This document shows positions 15,526 through 23,376 of a DNA stretch of 64,000 nucleotides, one piece after another; position 1 is the stretch's first letter, and every line of letters starts with the position of its first letter. Position numbers and translations under genes: made by a program. Under the pieces are notes generated by a model that was not told the DNA's origin, ran no database searches, and saw only the letters and a program-made list of their open reading frames with translations. Source of the DNA: Oscillospiraceae bacterium (lineage in GTDB: Bacteria; Bacillota_A; Clostridia; Oscillospirales; Oscillospiraceae); NCBI GenBank assembly GCA_017470325.1, contig JAFUES010000004.1:12441-76440 (forward strand), given 5' to 3'.

Positions 15526-16353
15526 TCAGCGCTTTGCCAGCTGCCAGAAGGCCACAGCGCTGGCGGCGGCCACGTTCAGGGAATCCACCCCGTGGGACAT
15601 GGGGATGCGCACTGTGTAGTCACAGGCGGCGATGGTGCTGTCCGCCAGACCGTCCCCCTCGGTGCCCAGCACGATGGCCAGCTTTTCCTCCGCCATCAGG
15701 AGGGGATCGTCCACGGAGAGGGAATCCTCCCGCAGGGCCATGGCGGCGGTCTTGAAGCCCATGGCGCGCAGCTTCTCCATGCCGGGGCCCGGCCAGTCGC
15801 TGAGCTCTGTGCCGATGTGGGCCCAAGGCACCTGAAAGACTGTGCCCATACTGACGCGCACGGCCCGGCGATACAGCGGGTCGCTGCTGGCCGGGGTCAG
15901 CAGCACCGCGTCCATGCCCAAAGCGGCGGCGGAGCGGAAGATAGCCCCCAGATTGGTGGGGTTCATCACGTCCTCCAGCACGGCGATGCGGTTGGCGCCG
16001 GCGCAGACCTGCTCCATCGTGGGCTGGGGCCTGCGGCGCATGGCGCACAGCACGCCCCGGGTCAGGGGAAAGCCGGTCAGTTCCTTGAGCACCTCCAGCT
16101 CGGAGGTGTAGATGGGGATGTCCCCACAGCGCGCTACGATCTCTCTGGCCTGGCCGTCAATGTGCTTGCGCTCCATCAGCAGCGACACGGGTACATAGCC
16201 CGCGTCCAGGGCCCGGTGGATCACATTGGGGCTCTCCGCGATAAAGAGGCCCTTGGAGGGCTCGGCCCGGTTTTTCAGCTGACCCTCGGTGAGCCGGGCG
16301 TAGATATCCAGTTCCGGCGCGGCAAAGTCCGCGATCTCGATGACGTTGGGCAT
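15526..16353 (-). CDS. TrmH/SpoU family RNA methyltransferase
   Basis: A 275-residue SPOUT-class 2'-O-methyltransferase. The N-terminal part is the substrate-binding SpoU_sub domain (ESPNVIHRALDAGY). The knotted catalytic domain carries the three motifs: EDVMNPTNLGAIFRSAAALG (motif 1), IVLGTEGDGL (motif 2) and IPMSHGVDSLNVAAASAV (motif 3). The target nucleotide, in rRNA or tRNA, cannot be told from sequence. It follows DegV 1 after 37 bases and may share its promoter. Confidence 0.9.
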   Translation of the reverse strand: MPNVIEIADFAAPELDIYARLTEGQLKNRAEPSKGLFIAESPNVIHRALDAGYVPVSLLMERKHIDGQAREIVARCGDIPIYTSELEVLKELTGFPLTRGVLCAMRRRPQPTMEQVCAGANRIAVLEDVMNPTNLGAIFRSAAALGMDAVLLTPASSDPLYRRAVRVSMGTVFQVPWAHIGTELSDWPGPGMEKLRAMGFKTAAMALREDSLSVDDPLLMAEEKLAIVLGTEGDGLADSTIAACDYTVRIPMSHGVDSLNVAAASAVAFWQLAKR

Positions 16354-16390
16354 GGGAAGCAGGCTCCTGTCGGATGAGGGTGTGGACGCG

Positions 16391-17272
16391 TCAGGGGACG
16401 CGCTTGGAGCAGAGGTAGAAGGCGGTGAGCAGGCCGGGGCCCGTGTGGGCGCCGATGACCACGCCCAGACTGCTGATTTGGATCTCGCCCAGCTCCGGGT
16501 GGGCGGCGCGGACCTGCTCGGCTACCCACTGGGCGTCGGCCAGGCAGTCGGCGTGGAGGATCAGCATGGTCCGGCCGGTGGCGTCCACCTGGGCCAGATC
16601 GCTGAGGATCCCGTCCCGGATGGCGGCCATGGCGGCCTTGCGGCCCCTGGCCTTTTTCACCACGTCCAGGGTGCCCACATCGGGCACGTACAAAACGGGC
16701 TTGATGTTCAGCAGCGAGCCCACCAGGGCGGAGGCGTTGGATACACGCCCGCCGCGCTTGAGGTAGTTCAGATCGTCCACGGTGAAGCGGTGGGCAATCT
16801 TCAGTTTGTTCTCCTCGCCCCAGGCCACGACCTGGTCGAAGTCCTCGCCCGCCTCCTTGCGCTTGACCATCTCCATCACCAGCAGGCCCAGGCCGCCGGA
16901 GATGCAGCGGGTGTCCATCACATAGAAGCGCAGGTCTGGGTACTCCGCCTTGACGCTCTCCGCGGCGCGGGCGGCGTTTTCAAAGGACACGGACATCTTC
17001 TCGGACATGTCCAAAAAGATTACGTCTTTCCCCTGGTCCAGCAGGCTCTTGAAGAATTCATAATAGACGAATTCATTGATCATGGAAGTTTTCAGATCGT
17101 CCCCGGCGCGCATGCCGGCGTAGATGGCGGCGCGGTTTTCCTCCCGGCAGTCGTCCTCCCTCAGCTCGCCGTTGACGGTGAAGCTGTAGGAGATGAAGGG
17201 GATGCCGTGCTCGTCCAGATAGGTGCGGGGCAGATCGCAGGTGGATGAGGTCGCAAGAATATAGTCAGACAT
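16391..17272 (-). CDS. DegV family fatty-acid-binding protein (copy 1)
   Basis: A 293-residue DegV protein. Members bind a fatty acid between two domains and, in Firmicutes, act as FakB, presenting the acid to the kinase FakA. Signatures are ATSSTCDLP at the start, FTVDDLNYLKRGGRVSNASA in the middle and GAHTGPGLLTAFYL at the end. The ATG at 17272 is chosen because ACAGGAGG precedes it; the earlier in-frame start has no site. Two more DegV genes occur in this window, which fits the habit of keeping several FakB with different acyl preferences. Confidence 0.92.
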   Translation of the reverse strand: MSDYILATSSTCDLPRTYLDEHGIPFISYSFTVNGELREDDCREENRAAIYAGMRAGDDLKTSMINEFVYYEFFKSLLDQGKDVIFLDMSEKMSVSFENAARAAESVKAEYPDLRFYVMDTRCISGGLGLLVMEMVKRKEAGEDFDQVVAWGEENKLKIAHRFTVDDLNYLKRGGRVSNASALVGSLLNIKPVLYVPDVGTLDVVKKARGRKAAMAAIRDGILSDLAQVDATGRTMLILHADCLADAQWVAEQVRAAHPELGEIQISSLGVVIGAHTGPGLLTAFYLCSKRVP

Positions 17273-17303
17273 AAGTGCCTCCTGTATGTGTTGTTTCCAA
17301 GAC

Positions 17304-17332
17304 ATCATATCATATTTGATATCGGTTTCCAA
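17304..17332 (-). promoter_or_regulatory. sigma-A promoter of the DegV 1 gene
   Basis: On the minus strand TTGGAA (17332-17327) and TATGAT (17309-17304) are 17 bases apart, about 32 bases before the start codon. Confidence 0.6.
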
Positions 17333-17386
17333 TAGACAATCCAGAATCGCCTGGCATACGCCGGGGAGCGCCCGCCGTCAAGTGCA

Positions 17387-17416
17387 AAACCGCCCCCGGC
17401 CGGGCCGGAAGCGGTT
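17387..17416 (-). terminator. probable terminator of the MATE gene
   Basis: On the minus strand AACCGC-CCGGCC pairs with GGCCGG-GCGGTT across a short unpaired stretch, followed by TTGCACTTGA. The T-run is weak. Confidence 0.45.
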
Positions 17417-17426
17417 GGCAGTTTGA

Positions 17427-18809
17427 TCAGGTCTCCGCTGCGGGCGGATCGGAGAGGGTCCGCTCCATGCCCTTCAGGGCGTTGCGCAGGAAGAAGGCGC
17501 TGGCGATCAGGGACATGATCTCCGCGATGGGGAAGGCCCACCAGACCATGTTCACATCGCCGGTGCGGCTGAGGAGCCAGGCCGCCGGGATCAGGGCCAC
17601 CACCTGGCGCAGGATGGAGACGAACAAAGAATTCATACTCCGGTCCAGGGCCTGGCAGGTAGAGCCGGCCACGATGCAGAAGCCCGCGAACAGATAGCTG
17701 AGACTGATGCGCCGCAGGGCGGGCACACCGATGGCCAGCATGGCCTCCGAGGGGCTGAAGATCCCCAGCAGCACCTGGGGGATCAGCTGGAACAGGGCCA
17801 GGCCCAGGAACATGAAGCAGCAAGCGTACAGCACACCGTAGCGGATGGTGCGGTAGATGCGCTCCTTTTTCCGGGCGCCGTAGTTGTAGCCGATGATGGG
17901 GATCAGCCCGTTGTTGATGCCGAAGACGGGCATGAAGAAAAAGCTCTGGATCTTGAAGTAGACCCCGTAGACCGCCACGGCGGTGGAGGTGAAGGCGCCC
18001 AGGATGATGTTCATCAGATAGTTGGTCAGCGAGCCGATGCACATCATCAGGATGGAGGGGAAGCCGATGCGGTAGACGGAGGAGATGATCCGTCCGTAGG
18101 GCCGGATGTCCTTGAGGTGGATGGGCAGCTCCCTGTTCAGCCGCACATGGAAGACAAAGCCCACGGCGGCGCCTACGGCCTGACCGATCACCGTGGCGAT
18201 GGCGGCGCCGGCGGTGCCCATAGCAGGCAGGCCGCACCAGCCGTAGATGAAGAAGGGGTCCAGGATGATGTTGGTGACCGCGCCGATCATCTGCGTCCAC
18301 ATGGACAGCTTCGTCATCCCTGTGGACTGGAGCAGCCGCTCCACACAGATCTCCAGATATACGAACAGGGAGGCGATGGTGACGATGCGCAGATAGGAAT
18401 CTGCATACTGGCGGATGGACGCCACATTGGTCTGGGAGCGGATAAAGACGCCGGTACCGAAGATGCCGAACAGGGCGATCAGGACCCAGCAGCAGACAGA
18501 CAGGAAGATGGCGGTGCCCGCCACCCGGCTGGCCTCGTCCCGGTCCCGGCGGCCCAGGGCCCTGGACACCAAAGTGCTGACGCCCACGCCCGTACCGGTG
18601 CCCAACCCGATCATGATGTTCTGGGCCGGGAAGGCCAGGGACAGGGCGGACAGACAGTCCTCCGACACCCGAGCCACATAGATGCTGTCCACCACGTTGT
18701 ACAGGGCCTGCACCAGCATGGACAGGATCATGGGCACGGCCATGGTCAGCAGCAGCTTGCCCTCCGGCATTTCTCCCATGCGCCGGGAATCGATTTTTTG
18801 AGCGGCCAT
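17427..18809 (-). CDS. MATE family efflux transporter
   Basis: A 460-residue membrane protein with 12 predicted helices in two similar halves, as in the MATE (MatE) family of Na+- or H+-driven multidrug exporters. The first helix region AVPMILSMLVQALYNVVDSI and the GIGNNGLIPI-like GINNGLIPIIGYNYGA after about residue 275 are typical. GGGAGA precedes the ATG, and a near-consensus promoter lies upstream. Substrate unknown. Confidence 0.92.
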   Translation of the reverse strand: MAAQKIDSRRMGEMPEGKLLLTMAVPMILSMLVQALYNVVDSIYVARVSEDCLSALSLAFPAQNIMIGLGTGTGVGVSTLVSRALGRRDRDEASRVAGTAIFLSVCCWVLIALFGIFGTGVFIRSQTNVASIRQYADSYLRIVTIASLFVYLEICVERLLQSTGMTKLSMWTQMIGAVTNIILDPFFIYGWCGLPAMGTAGAAIATVIGQAVGAAVGFVFHVRLNRELPIHLKDIRPYGRIISSVYRIGFPSILMMCIGSLTNYLMNIILGAFTSTAVAVYGVYFKIQSFFFMPVFGINNGLIPIIGYNYGARKKERIYRTIRYGVLYACCFMFLGLALFQLIPQVLLGIFSPSEAMLAIGVPALRRISLSYLFAGFCIVAGSTCQALDRSMNSLFVSILRQVVALIPAAWLLSRTGDVNMVWWAFPIAEIMSLIASAFFLRNALKGMERTLSDPPAAET

Positions 18810-18844
18810 ATCGTCATTCTCCCTAAAATGCTATCAACGTGTAC

Positions 18845-18873
18845 ATTATATAGAAATATAAAAGCAGTTACAA
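18845..18873 (-). promoter_or_regulatory. sigma-A promoter of the MATE gene
   Basis: On the minus strand TTGTAA (18873-18868) and TATAAT (18850-18845) are 17 bases apart. Confidence 0.7.
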
Positions 18874-18899
18874 GGGGCAAAAGCGCCAGTTTTTGCCCG

Positions 18900-18945
18900 C
18901 GGAAAAACCGGATCTCCATGGGGTTTTCCCAAGGAAGATCCGGTT
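18900..18945 (-). terminator. terminator of cassette A
   Basis: On the minus strand AACCGGATCT (18945-18936) pairs with AGATCCGGTT (18915-18906), followed by TTTCC. It lies just past the Lgt-like gene. Confidence 0.65.
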
Positions 18946-18956
18946 CGTGTTCCGTT

Positions 18957-19949
18957 TCAGGCCTTCTGCCTGCGCAGCGTCCGGTACATCCAATAGCCGG
19001 CCAGGGCCATCAACGCGGCGCTGAGACTCATCAGGCTGTAGCAGAGCAGATACCAGTTGCCGTGCCGCTGGATCAGATATTCCAGATAGCCGGTGGCAGC
19101 CAGGCCCAGCAGCCACAGCAACCACAGCAGGAGGTGGATCGGCCGCAGACCATTGGCCCGGATGCTGCGGCGGCTGTAGTAGAGCAGCACTGCCAGAATG
19201 GCCACAGCGCTGACGATCTGGGTCAGGCTCACGAAGCCGTTGGAGCGCAGGAAGCTGGAATCGTAGCGGGTGCTGTCCAGCACCAGCTCGATGGCGCTGT
19301 AAAACAGCAGGAACAGCAGGGCCACACTGCCCGCTGCCTTGCCCTCTTTCATGGAGGCGCGCCGGCGCTTGAGGTAAAAGCGGGTCAGCAGCAGGGCCAA
19401 GAGCATCAGCAGCAGAAATTCCCAGAAGAAGGTGGCAAAGCGGTACTCCACCGCGCCGGTGGCTGTGGTGACCGGGGCGGCCAAGGGCAGGTGCTGGAAG
19501 CGGCCCCGGGTGATGAGCAGCTTTCCCCGGTCGGTGTTGCCGAACAGAGCGCTGAGTCGGATCAGGGCGATGCCCAGAGCGGCGCCTGGGGCCAGCGCGT
19601 CCAGCAGACGGGCGCTGCTTTCGGCAAAGCCCAGCGCATGCACCAGCAGCGCCGCCAGCAGCACGCCCAGCAGTACGCCGGGCAGACAGAAGCCGCCGGT
19701 ACTGTAATGGGTCATGGCGGAGAAGAAGCCGCTGTACTGCTCCGTGTGGCAGTACCAGTGCAGGGCCCGACTCAGCAGCACGGAGAGCCACAGGGCGATG
19801 GGGAAGAAGACCCACAGGGTACTCCGCTCCCCACCGTCGCTGCGGTAGAGGGCGAGGCTGAGCGCAAACCAGGCGGCCACGCCCAGGGTCAGCACCAGGG
19901 AACTCCAGTAGAGGACGCCGCCGCCGGCGGCAATGGCCACGGGATTCAT
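18957..19949 (-). CDS. Lgt-like polytopic membrane protein (cassette A, gene 3)
   Basis: A 330-residue protein with about eight membrane helices. Its pattern resembles prolipoprotein diacylglyceryl transferase: LDALAPGAALGIALIRLSAL corresponds to the Lgt region before the signature GRxGNF, and IELVLDSTRYDS to the C-terminal conserved arginine block. The signature itself is altered: the glycine before the key Arg is Ile, and GNF is replaced by SALFGN. A housekeeping Lgt role is therefore doubtful. A paralogue lies at 45361-46404 (shared FCLPGV, RFATF, STRYDS). Its start overlaps the glycosidase stop by 4 bases. Function unknown; a lipid-linked or lipoprotein-related transfer is possible. Confidence 0.72.
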   Translation of the reverse strand: MNPVAIAAGGGVLYWSSLVLTLGVAAWFALSLALYRSDGGERSTLWVFFPIALWLSVLLSRALHWYCHTEQYSGFFSAMTHYSTGGFCLPGVLLGVLLAALLVHALGFAESSARLLDALAPGAALGIALIRLSALFGNTDRGKLLITRGRFQHLPLAAPVTTATGAVEYRFATFFWEFLLLMLLALLLTRFYLKRRRASMKEGKAAGSVALLFLLFYSAIELVLDSTRYDSSFLRSNGFVSLTQIVSAVAILAVLLYYSRRSIRANGLRPIHLLLWLLWLLGLAATGYLEYLIQRHGNWYLLCYSLMSLSAALMALAGYWMYRTLRRQKA

Positions 19950-21367
19950 GGCGTCACCTCCTCACGGTGCACCGCAGAGGCGAAATAAAGGATATCGCTC
20001 ATGCTGCGCTCGTTGTCCCAGTCCACCCGGTTGTAGGCGTCGCCCCGGAAGACGATGATGGAGGTCTGGCCTCCGTCCAGGGCGTAGGCCTTCTGGCAGC
20101 CCTTGCGGAACATGTACTCGCCCGATTGGGCGATGGTGCAGGTGTGCTGGTAATCGCCCTCGTAGTTGACGGTCATCAGCAGATAGTGCAGCGTGTCCAG
20201 CTGCCCGATGGAGGAGCGGGAATAGTAGTGGTCCACCTCGCCGATGGGATAGGAGGGGTTCACCTCTTTCAGCTCGCCGCCGTCCACCAGCACCGGACCG
20301 AAGGCCAGGCTGAACAGCACGTTGTTGTCCTGGATAAACTGCTTGGTCTCCGCCTCACTTTTCAGCTGCCCGGCGTAGGCGAACAGCATGTCGCCGCCGG
20401 CGGTGAAGAAGCAGCTGTCCACAGAGTTCAGATTGCAGCGGTAGAGCTGCCGCTGGTATACGGTGACCCCAAGATTGCGAAAGGCGTAGAAGTCCCCGTT
20501 GATGGCCACGACAGCGTTGGCGTCCCTGGCCATCTGTGTGGCATAGAGTTGGACGCTGGAGCCGTAGCTGTCCCCGGCCAGCTTCCGCCGGATCTGAGAG
20601 CCGTCGGCCATCTTGACCTCCGCGCAGCTGCAGCACTTGCCGTCGATGATCTCTTTCCAACAGAGTACGAACAGGCTGTCGTCCAGATAGTATTTGAATT
20701 CCGAGCCGGGCATAAACTGAGCGTTCGGGTCCCAGGCCAGAGACTGCCCGTCCAGCAGCTCCGCCGCCAGGGCGATCACCTGCTCCACCTGGGCCGTGTC
20801 CGTCGTGCTGCCGTAGCGGGTCGGGTCCGGCTTCGGTGCGGCGGTGGCGTTTTCCGCGATGGCGTAGAGCTTGGGCAGGGCCGCCGTGTCGCCCAGGGCG
20901 GCGCTGACGGCGTTGTTGGCGTACAGATCCAACCGGGCGGGCAGATCCTCCCGACCGGCGACAGCGCCGCTCCCCTCGTCCGGGCGCACATGCAGGCACA
21001 GCCAGCACAGGCTCAAAACCGAGAGCAGGGCGAAAAGCACGGGAATCAAACGGCTGGGCCGGCGAGGACCGGCAGGGGCCTTTTCCGCCCTTGGCGCTTT
21101 CTCTTCCTCCACCTTGGCGGGGCGGGAGGGCTTTTTGCGTTTGGCCGGAGGCGCCAGCACGGTGGGCTCCTCCACCGCCGGGGTTTTGACGGCGCTGTGC
21201 CGCCGGGCGGGATGGGGCTGCGCCGCGGCCGAAGGCACGGAGGCCGGAGCGGCCGGGGGCACGCTCTCCGGCGCCGCCTCCGGTGTGGAGCTGCCGGCAG
21301 CGGACGTGTCGGAAAACTCCGCCAATATGGAATCCAGGTCAAAATCAAAATCCGAAGGACTGCTCAC
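19946..21367 (-). CDS. membrane-anchored phosphodiester glycosidase domain protein (cassette A, gene 2)
   Basis: About 473 residues. The cytoplasmic N-terminus holds a motif DFDFDLDSILAEFSD (residues 6-20), then a Pro/Ala/Lys-rich stretch. One membrane helix (about 110-132) follows, then an extracytoplasmic domain of the NAGPA/phosphodiester glycosidase family. Diagnostic blocks are VVAINGDFYAF (about residue 255), FGPVLVDGGE and AYALDGGQTS (about 440). The family removes sugar phosphodiesters, for example GlcNAc-1-phosphodiesters. The start is GTG 21367, 8 bases after AAGGAGG; the GTG at 21376 lies inside that site. The paralogue (43727-45364) aligns to the same start. Confidence 0.8.
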   Translation of the reverse strand: MSSPSDFDFDLDSILAEFSDTSAAGSSTPEAAPESVPPAAPASVPSAAAQPHPARRHSAVKTPAVEEPTVLAPPAKRKKPSRPAKVEEEKAPRAEKAPAGPRRPSRLIPVLFALLSVLSLCWLCLHVRPDEGSGAVAGREDLPARLDLYANNAVSAALGDTAALPKLYAIAENATAAPKPDPTRYGSTTDTAQVEQVIALAAELLDGQSLAWDPNAQFMPGSEFKYYLDDSLFVLCWKEIIDGKCCSCAEVKMADGSQIRRKLAGDSYGSSVQLYATQMARDANAVVAINGDFYAFRNLGVTVYQRQLYRCNLNSVDSCFFTAGGDMLFAYAGQLKSEAETKQFIQDNNVLFSLAFGPVLVDGGELKEVNPSYPIGEVDHYYSRSSIGQLDTLHYLLMTVNYEGDYQHTCTIAQSGEYMFRKGCQKAYALDGGQTSIIVFRGDAYNRVDWDNERSMSDILYFASAVHREEVTP

Positions 21368-21405
21368 CGCCGTCACCTCCTTCTATCAGGATTCAATAAT
21401 CAAAG

Positions 21406-23229
21406 TCAATAGGACAGGCCGCCGGAGAGCACCTTCAGCAGGTTCTGATCCGGCACCACGCGCCAGCTGCCGTCCACGCTGCGCAGGGTCAACTGTACGC
21501 CGGAGGTGGCGTAGTAGTCCTCCGCATGGCTGAGCACCGCCTCCAGGGCCCGGGCGTAGGCCTCCTGGGCAAAGGAGGCGAGATAATTGTTGTCCGCGTC
21601 GTACACCTGATCATGCTCCCGGTCCCGGGACAGATCCACGATCACATTTTCCAGTTCAGCCCGGGCGTCCGCTTCCAGCGTGGCCACGTCCAGATAGCGA
21701 AACTGCATCTGCTGCCGGGCGTCCATCCCGTCCACGGTGCTGTCCCCGATGAGGGTATAGCCGTAGCTCTGCCGCAGCGCGGCGTACAGCAGACGGCCGG
21801 AGGCTGTCTCCGGCTCCTTTTCCAGACCCAGACTGCTGTAGCCGTCCATGCGGGCATAGACCGCGTCATAGTCTCCGGCCTGCAGCGCGTCAAAGAAGGC
21901 GCTGACCGCTTCCTGGGGATCACCTGTGGGCTTGGCCACCAGCGTGCCCCTGGAAACTGCCAGAGTGCACAGCAGCAGAGCCAGGGAGCACAGCAGTGCC
22001 GCGGCCACGGCCCAGGGCAGGCGCAGCCGATAGCGCCGCCGCCAACGGACCAGGAGCGCCAGTGCGACCAGGACCGCCACCACCACGGCTACCGCCGCGA
22101 TCAGCGGGGCAAAGCCGATGGTGCGCTGCTCGGTACTCGCCGTTTCCTTTTCCACAGGCGCCTCGGTCTCCCGGGGGGTGAACAGGGCGGCCAGTCCCGT
22201 CTGCTGGGCCTCCGCCTCCGCGCGGGCGGCCTCTGCTTCCGCTTCGGCCCGAGCCTGCTCTTCGGCCAGACGCTGGGCCTCCGCCGCCTCCTCCGCCAAG
22301 CGCTGGGCGGTGTGGTACTGGGCGTAGTCGCACATGAGAGTGGCGTACTCGGTGATCACCGGATAGGCCTTGGCCACATTGTCGGTGAAGATCACCAGCA
22401 GGATGGGGTCGTCCGTAAAGGCGATGCCGCAGTCGTTGATGTTCTGATGATACTCCGTCACCAGAAAGCCGTATTTGTGGGCGATGTCGAAGCGCTTCTC
22501 CCGTAGCTTGAAATAGCGGTTGGGCTCCGCCTTCTGCATGGTCTCGACGATGGTGGGGAAGCGGTCGGGATTGTCATACAGCAGCTTCAGGCAGTAGATC
22601 ATCTGCCGGGCGGTGAAAAAGTTGTTCTCGTAATATTTCTGCTCCACGGTCTCCGGGTCCTCGCCCATGTAGGGGGCGATGATCTCCCGGTAGCGGTGGT
22701 AGCCCTGGCCGTTGCTGAGGATGGTCCACAGGGTCCGGGCCAGCTCGTTATCGGAGTGGATGATGGTGGCGTCCCGCAGGTCGCTGAGCTTATAGGTGCC
22801 GTATGTAGTGTCCCATTCCAGCTCCCCGCTGGACACCTTTTCCGCAAAGGCCATGTTCAGCGGTACCTTGTACATGCTGCCGCTGACCATATACTGGTCG
22901 GGGTGGAGATAATGCTCCTCCCCGGTGACGGTGTTGTAGTACCCCAGCGTGACGATGTTGGGGTTGTCCGGGTCCAGGTCGTATTTCTCCAGAAAGGTCC
23001 TGACGACCTCATCCCAGGTCTTATCCTTATACAGTGCGTCCATCTCCGGGTACACCGAGGCCTCGGCATCCGCCGCCTCCTCCGTCTCGGGGACTTTCGG
23101 CCCCGCCGGTTCCGCCGCCTCGGGCGCTTCCGGCCCTGCCGGTTCCTCCGCGGCCAGGGCCACGCCGGGCAGAGACAGCAGCAGGCAGAGCACCGCCAGC
23201 ACGCACAGCAATTGTTTGATCCGTTTCAT
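21406..23229 (-). CDS. serine hydrolase (beta-lactamase fold) fused to an NTF2-like module (cassette A, gene 1)
   Basis: A 607-residue protein. Order: signal peptide (1-26), acidic Pro-rich linker, penicillin-recognising serine hydrolase domain (about 65-300), Ala/Glu-rich coiled coil (308-342), two membrane helices (371-394, 405-425) joined by an Arg-rich loop, and an extracytoplasmic C-terminal domain (430-607). Catalytic motifs are SMYK (S118-K121), SDN (159-161) and KYG (252-254) in place of KTG, most like class A beta-lactamases. The C-terminal part from helix 2 onward is homologous to the stand-alone protein at 43082-43711 (shared KPTG/KPSG, FFDAL, SLGLE/TLGLE, VYDA). It may act on cell-wall peptides; antibiotic hydrolysis is not shown. 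Confidence 0.8.
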   Translation of the reverse strand: MKRIKQLLCVLAVLCLLLSLPGVALAAEEPAGPEAPEAAEPAGPKVPETEEAADAEASVYPEMDALYKDKTWDEVVRTFLEKYDLDPDNPNIVTLGYYNTVTGEEHYLHPDQYMVSGSMYKVPLNMAFAEKVSSGELEWDTTYGTYKLSDLRDATIIHSDNELARTLWTILSNGQGYHRYREIIAPYMGEDPETVEQKYYENNFFTARQMIYCLKLLYDNPDRFPTIVETMQKAEPNRYFKLREKRFDIAHKYGFLVTEYHQNINDCGIAFTDDPILLVIFTDNVAKAYPVITEYATLMCDYAQYHTAQRLAEEAAEAQRLAEEQARAEAEAEAARAEAEAQQTGLAALFTPRETEAPVEKETASTEQRTIGFAPLIAAVAVVVAVLVALALLVRWRRRYRLRLPWAVAAALLCSLALLLCTLAVSRGTLVAKPTGDPQEAVSAFFDALQAGDYDAVYARMDGYSSLGLEKEPETASGRLLYAALRQSYGYTLIGDSTVDGMDARQQMQFRYLDVATLEADARAELENVIVDLSRDREHDQVYDADNNYLASFAQEAYARALEAVLSHAEDYYATSGVQLTLRSVDGSWRVVPDQNLLKVLSGGLSY

Positions 23230-23259
23230 AGGCTTCTCCGTCAGAAGTGTTGCGCTCCT

Positions 23260-23287
23260 ATTTTATCACTGCGGCGCGGTTTTGCAA
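23260..23287 (-). promoter_or_regulatory. sigma-A promoter of cassette A
   Basis: On the minus strand TTGCAA (23287-23282) and TAAAAT (23265-23260) are 16 bases apart, about 30 bases before the start of the hydrolase gene. Confidence 0.6.
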
Positions 23288-23310
23288 GTATAAAGTCGAG
23301 CGCTTTTCCA

Positions 23311-23340
23311 TTGCGGGAGGCACAGGGCTTGTGATATAAT
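23311..23340 (+). promoter_or_regulatory. sigma-A promoter of pepF
   Basis: TTGCGG (23311-23316) and a perfect TATAAT (23335-23340) are 18 bases apart, 36 bases before the pepF start. Confidence 0.6.
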
Positions 23341-23376
23341 CCATCCATTGATAAAAAACGGAAAGGAAGCATAATA

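Noticed and set aside
18117..19988. Long plus-strand open frames opposite cassette A and other GC-rich genes
   Set aside because: Gln/His/Gly/Arg-rich low-complexity translations without start signals, typical of antisense frames in GC-rich DNA.
21406..23229. Beta-lactamase resistance gene
   Set aside because: SxxK and SDN are present, but KTG is KYG. The protein is fused to membrane and NTF2-like domains, so a cell-wall role is at least as likely and resistance cannot be claimed.
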